Source of the DNA: Siderastrea radians
Lineage: Eukaryota; Cnidaria; Anthozoa; Scleractinia; Rhizangiidae
Direction of reading: 5' to 3'
DNA: 64,000 nt
Assembly: GCA_964017195.1 (NCBI GenBank)
Contig: OZ024897.1
Span: 11,704,451 to 11,768,450, forward strand
Numbering within the stretch: the stretch's first letter is position 1; each line of letters starts with the position of its first letter. Position numbers and translations under genes: made by a program. Of the stretch, positions 22,634-33,600 are shown one piece after another. The notes under the pieces are model-generated. The model worked only from the letters and a program-made list of their open reading frames with translations, was not told the origin of the DNA and searched no databases.

Positions 22634-25600
22634 TTAAATACGTATTTTCTGCAGAATGGGGCATGCTATTAAAATGTCGACATTCCGGTCCTTTTCGTAA
22701 ACAGCAATGAAGCGGGACTGTATTCTCTGTACAGGAATAAATGTAGCAGGGCCTGGTTGTTTAAAAACCTTAGCATAATAAACTCTTAAAGGATTACGGA
22801 ACTGAATTTGATTGCGGTATTCTTTGAACCACTGAACACATGCAAAACAATGCGTGAGGCGTTTTCCATCTAGTTCAAGGGAATGTTCAAAATAAAATTT
22901 AACGCGTCCCGGGCTACTTCCTCCTAAGGAAATTTCTCCTTCCTCGCCGACCCATGAGGCCATAATCCTGCCATGTTTGTACAGGCGATTTTCCAATCCC
23001 GAGCTGAACCTCTCATCCCCCAAGCACAGTGACGAATACTTTTTGTAAGTGAAATTCAGGTAGGATGAAGTCAAGTCACTGTTTGGATATAACAAGGAGT
23101 AAGTGCCACGTAACTGAGCAATCTCACCAGCGTGAAAGCTGCACAGGCGATACTGACCTGGAAGTTCGATCATTGAAAAATCATTCCACACACTGCAGTT
23201 TGGTTGTAAAGCACCTTTACTAGCCTTAAACCAGGACAAAGATTGAGTTGGTCCTAACCTTCCTTCACCATTAAGGTCACTTGTTTGCTGTACGGCCTTA
23301 CAGACAGTTTGGAAGACATCTTTAAAATCGGAAGGCATCGCATATTGCAAGTTATCCAAAGAGCTCATTGTCAGGAAACGGCGCATTAATTGCACCTCGA
23401 TTTCACGGTTATTGGTATAGAAACTTCCCAGTAGGCCATTATACCGTTCGAAACTGAACAACCAAAAACCATAAACACTGCCGTAATTGTGAACGCAGTC
23501 TCTCAAATGAAGATGCAAATGCATGTTTGGTGTTATTACTAGCTTTCCGTATAAAGATTCGACGCTTTTGCAAAAGTCCAAGAGTTTCTGGTCAGCAATA
23601 AGAAGATCAGTTTTTGAAATGCAAGAACTGCAAAGGTAACGGCAAGCCAAAACAAAGTTTTACCAACAATGAACATGTTCTTCACTTAAGACGCCTTCAA
23701 GAGCATACATAGAATAGTAAAGGACCCAGTTTTTCCACTGATCTGCAGTAAATCCTCCATAGTTGGATTTTATGTTTCCAGGTAAACGACCTAGGTCTGC
23801 TGGGGCCTCTACTTTCTCTATGCGTTCGTTCAACTTTCTTAGGTCTGCCTTTGTCAAAAGATCGTTCTCACACCAGATTTTGAACATCTTTTTTGCCGTT
23901 CCCAGAAAAAGATTATGCATAGGATCAATAATACACATGGTTACACTTCCATAATAGGGCAGCTCAAGCAGACATGTGTATCTTGATCCTAACTTAGCTT
24001 CCATCTTCTTCCTACTTGTCTTGGTGGTACACCGTTGCACTTTTCTGGCATTCCGTCTGTGAGAGTTGTCCGACCGTGGTGGCCAACTACTGCGGTCAAA
24101 CCCACTGTAGTCTTTCTTCTCACCAAATCCACCGGGAAAATACTTGTCACAATGTGAGCACCCGCGATGGGCGCTGTGGCCCACAAAACCACACAGTTTT
24201 CGTGCTGCTGGGATATCAGAAGCACAGCAAAGGAGGGCCGCGCGTACATCTGCTCCCTCAGCGGGTGCTTTATATATCCTGACCTTGAGACCTTTCCACA
24301 GGGCATTGAGTTCATCCACAAGAGGATTTAAAAAATTGTTTAGAGAAGCCGGTTCCTTTGCAAGAGCTGGTATAATTCCAACAATCAGGACGTTTTCGCG
24401 CTTAAACCTTTCCGCTCGAGGAAGATTCATAATAACCATGTACAACACTCCAATGGACACGTCCTTACGGTGTTTAAAAGGCTGAAACCAATCTACGTTT
24501 AACATTAGTCCGAAGCTTCTTGGCAGTGACAGGAAGTCTCTGTTGTTCCAACGTATAAATGATTTCCAAACTTTACCATCATAAACATCACTGTACATGT
24601 TTTCATCGGATTGACGATGTCGCCAATGTTCACATTTTTCTTCGAAATGTGGACGTTTTAAGAAGGTTTCTAGCGTATCTATCACACTTTTGTAACAGTA
24701 CACCTTCAAAGGATAGTACTTAGGTGTCCCGTCCTTTAGAATTACTTTTTTTCTCGAGCTTACTTCCACAAGGTTTTCTTCTCTTGGACCGTGGAAATAG
24801 AATGTTGTCACAGACCTTTGCCTGCACTCGATCTCCGACTCTTTGCAGGCACTCCTCGGGTCTATACAACTTTGTACACGTGGGACATACCACGTATCTT
24901 TCAAAGTTGTCGCGATTTACACGTAGAAAGACTCTCAATGCATACATTGTTGATGGTACCATAGCAGCTATGGAAATAAAAAACTCTGCACCTGCTCCAG
25001 TTTGTAAAATGGTCCCAATACACGTAAATAAGGTTTTCAGAAATCTAAAGAGCATAAGCAGTGCGTTGTCACTAATTAAGTAACAGTATTGCCACACAAC
25101 CAGAAAGTAAAGCATCCACATAACAATCGACCGTACACGGTGGGGTTGATGGGCAGGTTCCGGTAAAGGACTTTGATCTCCATCTATATCTATCGCACAG
25201 TGAACTCTTCAAACGAATCCCAGTGTTCATCTTCGCCATCAGTTTCTCCGAAACTGCGGTCAGAACCTTCGCTAGAACTCTCAGTGTCCTGCGTTTGTGA
25301 AACGTCTTCTTCATCTGTCTTACTTTCCTGCAGTACACAATGTAGCCTGTCAGTCGCTATATTCAATAATATTACATTAAACTACGAAAATACAGGTAGA
25401 TATCTTATTCCATACTCAAAGGTTTTTTATGTTAATTGTAACCTGGAATGGTGAAAAGGAACGCGTTCTTATATTAGACCCTCCACACACCCTATCATCT
25501 CAGAAGCGAAATTACAGGAGCGACTCGAAAACTCGTACCAGAGCCAATTTTTGTTTTTTTTTTTTGCTTCTCAGGCAGATGTACAAGTAAAAATTGGTTC

Positions 25601-26983
25601 AAGTACTTTCCTTTGCTAGTTCTCTCAAAAAGTCGAAGAAAGATGATCATTACATGATTAAACAAATTCTGCCGTGAAGCAAACTGAATGACTTTGCAGA
25701 CATTCACTAGAGTATGGAGAATTTTTGGCGCGAGAACTGAAGTGGCCGCACGTGTTTTCCCGCTCTTTTTCTGGTGTTGAGGTAAAATCTTATGTATTTT
25801 AAGAAATTTCCATGTATGTAATTTTCTTTTCTATTACGTTTCAATATTTTTGGAATTCAGGTAAATGATTTAAAACTTAAATCATTCAACCGAATCCTGA
25901 ATTTTTTTGTCCGCCAGTACTATCAATAATCATTGTGATCGTGATGCTGGTGTGACTAATACTTACCTCACCGCTGCTTGAAACAACAGATGGCAAATCT
26001 AAAACCTCGTTATGACATGGTTTTGATCCTAGTAGAGAGGTAATTTATGTCAAACAGGTTTTATAGGTCTATGACACAACAGTAACAAAAGAAAGTTATA
26101 GATAAGAGAAAGTAACAGAGCTTGAAAATTGTTTGGTTAAATTTAATGGGACGGATAATAGTTTTCAAACAATATTAGAAAGGGGACATGTACGAGTGAT
26201 CTGCTGTCTTATCTCATTTTCTCTTGGTAATAACAAAAACACCTTGAATGTGTGTTCCACAAAAAATATAAGTTAATTAGAAACCGACTATTGACTTTAA
26301 CGGACGAATGTGAGTTTAATATAAATCATCGCAAACAATCTTACCAACATGTTCGTCACATGATGGGCCATCCCGGTGGTCAGTCATTGTGGAGCTCTCT
26401 GGTTCATCTTTTATCGAAACAGAAAACAATCGACATTAAAAACAAACAAACAAAAAAATAACCCCCGTTCAAGCAACGAATGCTTCCTTCAATGGCAGCC
26501 CTTTCAACATGTCTAAACATTTACCATTTTGCTTTTTATCATTATACATGACGTTCTCGACGACATTACTGATCCTAGCATTATGCAGGGTGCGTGTACT
26601 GAGTTATAATACCCTACCGGAATACAAAGGGATGACAACGATGAAGGACTGAGATTTTAATGCAATTTTCGTTTATGATATGACTCAGTTTAACAGTTAT
26701 CATCTCTCTCTAGAACAATTTCTTTTAACTGTACTGTTCAAAAATACTGGCATTCACAGTTGCGTAACTAAGCTTTGTAAATACCTTCACTGGAGCTGGA
26801 TCCCGAAAGTTCAACTTTGGCTAAATCTTGTAAAGTCTGCCATTCTCCACTCCTCGCATCTCGAAACCTCCGTTTATGGTCGTGATACTGGCTTTTGGAT
26901 AAGTAAGTGTGGCAGTGACCACATTTAAATCTATCTCCGTCTTTTGGGGCCTGACCTTCCACTGTTCGCTTTCGTTTTCCCAT
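22634..26983 (-). pseudogene. CACTA/EnSpm transposase, zinc-finger N terminus, broken
   Basis: Four minus-strand exons join in phase: 26,983-26,785, 26,407-26,345, 26,028-25,967, then 25,327-22,634. Exon 1 encodes MGKRKRT and a small zinc finger (FKCGHCHTYLSKSQYHDH). Exons 2-4 start acidic. The Transposase_21 core follows: ISDNALLMLFRFLKTLF, VVCPTCTKLY, YSDVYDGKVWKSF, DWFQPFKHRKDVSIGVLYM, then DPMHNLFLGTAK, typical of CACTA TnpD-type enzymes. The C-terminal part (MHLHLHLRDCVHNYGSVYGF) is also present. Damage: a frameshift near 25,200, a second near 24,755 within an A7 run, and a TAA at about 23,662. These disable the copy unless the homopolymer change is an assembly error. The enzyme would cut the element at its CAC ends. 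Confidence 0.85.
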
Positions 26984-27130
26984 TGTTCCAATCAGACCTC
27001 GGTAGATGAAAACGCCTAAATTAAATATATTGAAATTTATTATTATTTGAGAAATCAGCAAAACGGTATTGAAATAAGCCATTTTTTTCATGAACGAGTA
27101 GTCAACGATAGCATTCGGTTTAACTACCAC

Positions 27131-27636
27131 CTATAAAGAAAAGATGAGCGTTTGGTGTAATTGTTTCAGTCATCTTGTTTACCGCGTAAATGCATAAGAA
27201 AGTTAGGCCCGGGATCCCTACGATTACTGCGGGTCATTGAGGTCGCTGAAAAAGCTCTTAGCAGTTAGTTGTCGAAATAGTTTGGAAACCACTCCATCAG
27301 TTTTTTCCCCAGTCTGCGGTGGAAATAACCAAACAGAAACTGGTCAACCGATCGTAAGGCAGCCTTTTTCTCAACAACGATCGGGATGATTAAAAAACAT
27401 ACATGAAAAGGTAACTGAGTCAAGGCTATTTCAGTGGAAGTCAAAAATTTATTCCTCTTAATCTTGAAAGATTACACGTGAACATGAGCAACTTCATCTT
27501 ATTTAAGCATACAAATTTGATTAAATATCTTATGTTGAAAGAACAGCATTTTATCACCAGTTAATGTGCTACTCAACATCTTCGCTAATTGACGTAAAAC
27601 TATAAAAAAAAGACCAACACCTATAGCACGTAAAAT
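27131..27636. other. CACTA interior between transposase and kinase genes
   Basis: Noncoding. It serves as the 5' flank of the transposase gene and the 3' flank of the kinase gene, both on the minus strand. No promoter motif is identifiable by eye. Confidence 0.45.
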
Positions 27637-28754
27637 TCATAACTCTTGTAGCCTGCCAAGTATGAACTCAGCTTTGGGTCTAATTAAGGGATTTTCATGG
27701 CAGCAAGCGTGTACGGTGTCCTTAGGTATTATAGCAGTAACCAGCTTGGCATTTATTTTGTGAAATATTACCCCAAGAGAATATATGTCACTCGAAAACG
27801 ATGGTGGTGTCTTTCCACATAGAACCTCAGGTGCTATATGAGGGTATTTTTTGGCTAACACGCTGTGATTGAGTCTGATGCACAACTTCTTTGTTTTGCC
27901 TTGGCTTCACTGACCTTAACACATTTTCCATAATCAATAATAATTGGTTGCCAAGTCTGCTTTCTAATGCACAGTACAACGTTGTTTCCTTTAAGATCAT
28001 TATGGATAAAGCCTTTCATGTGAATGTACGACAGGACTTCGGTAAGCTTAATTAAGACATTTAGCCAAGTGCAACATTGCAGCTTTTGTGACTCTGTGGC
28101 ATCATTGAGGGTCATAACATTTCCATTATAAGTGCAGCACTGCATAATAAGCTTGTAGGTGTTGTTCTTGCTGCATATTCCATACAAAAATGGTACGCCG
28201 GGATGGTCGCCGATATCATGCATTACAGTTGCTTCGTGTTCTAGTTGTTTCTTAGAGCAATTCTCCTTTAAAAACTTTACTGCTACTTCAGTTTCACGGT
28301 ATTTCATCCTCTTTACGCAACCAAAGCCCCCTTCTCCAAGAATACTAGTAATTTCCTCCAAAATACTTAAATTAGATGGATCTATCTCTCTGATGGCAGT
28401 ACTTTTGGTCATATTGCTTTCTTTTGTAAAGGTTTCCTTAGTTGATTTAATAACCTTGTACAGTTGGCCTGTATAAGTGGCACCGTTACACACTCTACTG
28501 TCTATTTTGCGTCTTTTTTCCAGTTTCATACACAAATCTAAGTTTTCGCTTTGCAACCTCTGTCTTTTTCTTATCTCTTCTTTTAGCCTCTGCCGTAACT
28601 CTACATTCCTGGTGCTTTCTATGTTGTCTTTTGCCGTTCCTTCCGCTCGACTTGAGCGTGAAGCGGATTTGTCTCTTATCCTTTTTTCGCGTCTTCTTCT
28701 CCTTTTTGATTCTTTGGAACGACAAGTTGACTTCTTGCTTCCACTTGCGTTCAT
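27637..28754 (-). pseudogene. protein kinase cargo gene, one frameshift
   Basis: Starting at MNASGSKKST, a basic, Arg/Lys-rich and probably coiled-coil N terminus (~110 residues) precedes a kinase domain. The glycine loop is GEGGFG, the ATP lysine is in VAVKFLKEN, and LIMQCC lies near the hinge. The catalytic loop is HNDLKGNN (Asn replaces the usual Arg of HRD) and the metal site is DYG instead of DFG. A one-base frameshift near 27,880 separates this from the C-lobe, which continues with HIAPEV, SFSSDIYSLGVIF and RPKAEFILGRL. The length of 1118 bp equals a whole number of codons plus two, fitting a single indel. The gene is intronless, unlike its neighbours, which suggests capture as a retrocopy or from an intronless relative. 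The family looks TKL-like; the substrate is unknown. Confidence 0.75.
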
Positions 28755-28898
28755 TGCGTTAGTTTTCTCACTGAAATAAAACCGTATAAATAAATTGTTT
28801 GCTCTTTCTAAATTGTTTGCTCTTTCATAAATTGTTTGCTCTTTCTCAGTAAATGAGATTAAATCTCGATGGATCAATAAAACGAGAAAGGTGTACAT

Positions 28899-30623
28899 AT
28901 CTTCTTGACGCGAACTTTATTGTGGTCTGTTTTATACCGACATAATAAGTAACAGAGCCGCTAACGCCGATGTCTTTTCACTGATAACACAGACAAAAAA
29001 AAAAGGTTTAAAAAACAAGAAAACAGGTCAGGATCTCTTTTTTTTTTCAATTTATAAAACTTACGGATGATTTTCTCCAATGTGGCGCTTTATTAACTAT
29101 CGAAAACACTCTCCTTGTAGCTTAGCGGAGAACTTGCAAAATCATAGTGCTGGTACTGCTGACAGCAATTTCCCGCGAAGAAATTTGCCGGATTTTCGCA
29201 AAGGAAGAAGCGAAACTGGCAAGGTGTGAAATAATTTCGACCCCATGGTCCTTTTCAATGATAAAGAATTGTTATAAACTTAACAGGAGCAGTCATGTGC
29301 AAACTTCGCATTGTAAAACTGACTCCATTTCTCTTACGCTTTAATTTTCTTGTGGCTATCATAGTCTTCCTCGTGGAGTTTACAAAATGGTATCAGTGCT
29401 TGTAATTATGCGATTACGTCGGTATTTCCGATGTACGTAAATGGAGCCAAAAATTCTGTGGTTTGCGATTAGCCATTATTACAAGTTTTATCTACCATTT
29501 TGTTAGCCTGTTTAAATAAGACTCGAATAGCTAGTTGTTTTCGTGATTCACAATTGCTGGTCAGGATTGATTTACCCGGTTCCAGATTTACTAAGAAATC
29601 AACATAAAAAAGGTCACAGAAGAGAGTTGTGGATTCCTGTGGAACAGGTCCCATTTCCTATGGCCAAACACGCAAACAAGATGCCACGACGATAAGTCTG
29701 GAATGTTTGTCAGGCCTAACCGTTAACCACAAACCCAAGTTCTACCAGTCACGTTTCGACAAAAAATGTAGTTTAAGGGATGGAACAACTCTATTCTCTG
29801 TGACATTTTACTGTTTCCTTGTTGTTAGAGTGATAATAATTCTATTGGTTTCAGTTCTCTTTGACCGACTCATTGCCTTTTGATGACATTGTTGTTTGCA
29901 TTTTTCATGCTTGTTCTTAAACAGTCATCGATTGAAATTAAGTAACAGGAAATTAGTGCGGTAATAGATTTCGTGTGATCTAAATAAAAAAACATGGAAT
30001 GCTGGCAGATTTAAAAAAAGTCGCCACGTAAACTCTGTCCGTTTAGAAAGGGTTTCATAAAATTAACAAAAGTTAAAAGTCTTCGATCACTATAGCGACA
30101 AGAATTTGCATGATATTGAAGATTCGTAATAGTTAACAATATAAAAAAAAAGACATCGCGTTCCACTTGCACATGCAACTGCAATGGCATCATCTCCGTG
30201 CTCATCATTATCCTCGCTCAATTTCTAAGCGACATTTAATAGAAATATAATATAATATAATACAAAAGACAAACACAAAGACAAAGTCTTACCTCTGTCA
30301 GAAAATGTTCAGTCAGCAGACGTCTCAGCAATCCGGTAACTTCGAATTCTGGTCACTTCTTTAAATTGTATTTTCAGCTCAGTTATTTTGTTTGCTGAAT
30401 TATCAAGTTGCTTGCCGGAAATTGGTAAAGAGGCTTGCCAAGAATGTTTGCCCGCCACACTCTGAAATCGAGATTGAACTTTGAAATTGCGCTCGAGCGC
30501 GCGGTTTTCAAAAGTTGCCTGTATTCTTCAGTGTGCTAAAAGCCAAGCGGCATCGTGGGTTCCTCAGTTCAGTCAAACATATTTTAAAATAGTCGTCTAC
30601 CGATCATTTACATCATTTTGAAA
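28899..30623. other. CACTA interior between divergent genes
   Basis: About 1.7 kb between the minus-strand kinase gene and the plus-strand five-exon gene. It is a likely shared promoter region, with a short TAATA repeat near 30,248-30,262. I see no coding or RNA feature; small open frames have no family resemblance. Confidence 0.45.
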
Positions 30624-33600
30624 ATGTCTGAGGTGGAGACAACAGTAGAGAATAACGAGGGAACAGTGAATGTGGTGGATGGCGGCGAAAGCAGAGTTCA
30701 ACCGACACCAAATCCGATGGAGCTCATCATGAGCGAGTTGAGCGAACTTAGGAAGGAGAACAGAAAGTTGAACAAGCGCTTAGATGACGCTTTTCGCGCC
30801 AAGAAGAGGTTATTCAAAGGGAGAAAACGTAGCTCAATCGATCCAAGTTGTTCGGTGAGTCTCAGTTAATATATAAAGCGTTTTGTTCATTTATTTATAA
30901 CATAATTAGCCGGTTTAACACTCGCGCCATTTTATCAAGGCCCGTTGGCCCTGCATCTGACCGTATTCAATACCTGAGTTCGTGTTACACGAGTTCAACA
31001 ATTAGGGCTTATTTAACAGTTTGTCCCAGTGAATAGTTTCAGAAAGAAAAGTGGTTTTCTGAGTCACGTATTTTCCTCTTTTAACTGAACATTTACATAT
31101 CTGTTTGCAAACTCGTTGTCTTGTACGAGCGACAATTGAGACAGCTTGGTAGATAAATTCAAACTAGCGGACTGTTGTCTAGGCTCCATGATTGGTACAC
31201 TGTATTCAGATGTAATTTTTCCAATAATCCAATAATAAGCCTTGTTGATACAAGAACTTTTCGGAATTTTAAGCTCCGCTTTGTGTTAGATTTGCACCAT
31301 TATCACCATGTGAATGAGCCTTTGTATACACAGTCACCGCAGTGGAAAGACAAAACAAAATGAAAATTGGCGCGAAAAAATCCACGTGGGTGGTGTGTGC
31401 CAGGGGTCGATGATTCCTGAGATTACCCGGCAGGCAAAGTAATACCGACTTTATCACGTGTGTAACTTATTTTAAAAATATCACTAATAACGTAGAACAA
31501 ACCATACTTTTTTTTAATAGGATGCGGTTAGGAAAACGTATAAAGAAATTATAAAGAGCAATGACGACTTTACTGGCTTTCAGACCAATGTCAGGTGAGC
31601 CAATGTAAACGTGTGACTAGTACATAAAGTAGACTTTTTTCACCAAAAAATCCTTGGATTTTCAAAGTTATCACCATTAATCTGAAATAAATCGAGCTGC
31701 TTTTTATTTACTATAAAGGTATTACGAAAAAAATAGATATGATGCCCATCACATAGCCTGCAGAGCAGACGTTTTTTACGAAATGAACGCTTGTTTAACG
31801 ATCGCTTAGGCTGCCATTTTGAAAGCAAGTAGAAAATAGACTAGAGGAGGAGGGGAGGGGAAGAAGAAGGGAAAAACCTCCCCTCCCCCTCCCCCTCCTC
31901 CATTTTAAACCCATCGTCCCCTCGCTTGAAATAATTTTTTGCCTCGCCCCAACCCTCTGTCAGTTTCATTATCCAAGATGGCGGCATATCGGATTATTCA
32001 TCGCTCGCCCAGGATATTCATCCCTCGCCCAGCAAAATACGCCTGCTCTGCATGCTACCCATCACAGAAAATAATCATTAAATAAAAAAAGCCACCTGGT
32101 TATCGTTTAAACTATGGCTATCACTACAAATTTCAAAAGACAGTTGCCATTAATAATTTTTTAATTGGCTGGACAGCTGGGAGGCCGTTTGATTTTCACT
32201 TACTGTAAAAGTCTATAGTTAAACGACGACGACACGCGCATTTTCGCTTAACATTTGGTGCTGTACTTCGTCTCCGAACATTTTCCTAACAGAAAACAAT
32301 CATATTTTGAAAGTAGTTTATCTTTTCTTCGTCAAGAAACCGAAAGACATCCATTGATATCAAGTAGCGGGCCGTACATCTTCGCGTGGGCAGTCCGAAG
32401 GCGGTTTTTCCATCTCCGAGTGGGAAAATAGCGCGTGCTATCAATTGACTGTACTTCGCCAGCTTTTATTTTTCAAAGAATGCTATTTCGCGCTAACTCC
32501 AAAACAGTGCCGAATACGAATACCGCAATTTTCTTAAGAGCAAATCTTTGGTTTTCTTTTTCTTTTATTTTTTTTTTTTTTTTAACTGAAGGACATCCAT
32601 TGATATCAAGTAGCGGGCCGTCCATCCTCGCGTGGGCAGTCCGAAGGCGGTTTTTCCAACTCCGATTGGGAAAATAGCGCTTGCTATCAATTGACTGTAC
32701 TTCAGCAGCTTTTATTTTTCAAAGAATGCTATTTCGCTCTAACTCCATAACAGTGCCGAATACGAATACCGCGATTTTCTTAAGAGCAAATCTTTCGGTT
32801 TTCTTTTTTTTTTTTTAAATGAAAGACATCCATTGATATCAAGTAGCAGGCTGTCCATCTTCGCGTGGGCAGTCTGAAGGCGGTTTTTCCATCTCCGAGT
32901 GGGAAAATAGCGCTTGTTATCAATTGACTGTACTTCGCCAGCTTTTATTTTTCAAAGAATGCTATTTCGCTCTAACTCCATAACAGTGCCGAATACGAAT
33001 ACCGCGATTTTCTTAAGAGCAAATCTTTCGGTTTTCTTTCTTTTTTTTTTAGCTGAAGGACATCCATTGATATCAAGTAGCGGGCTGTCCATCCTCGCGT
33101 GGGCAGTCCGAAGGCGGTTTTTCCATCTCCGAGTGGGAAAATAGCGCTTGCTATCAATTGACTGTACTTCAGCAGCTTTTATTTTTCAAAGAATGCTATT
33201 TCGCTCTAACTCCATAACAGTGCCGAATACGAATACCGCGATTTTCTTAAGAGCAAATCTTTCGGGTTTTTTTTTTTCCTTTTTTTTTTTAACTGAAGGA
33301 CATCCACTGATATCAAGTAGCGGGCCGTCCATCCTCGCGTGGGCAGTCCGAAGGCGGTTTTTCCATCTCCAAGTGGGAAAATAGCGCTTGCTATCAATTG
33401 ACTGTACTTCAGCAGCTTTTATTTTTCACAGAATGCTATTTCGCTCTAACTCCATAACAGTGCCGAATACGAATACCGCGATTTTCTTAAGAGCAAATCT
33501 TTCGGTTTTCTTTTTTTTTTTAAATGAAGGACAAGTAATATTAACTGATATTTTTATTTTCCCTTTTCGAGTTATGGCGAAAACAAGGAAATTGAAAAAA

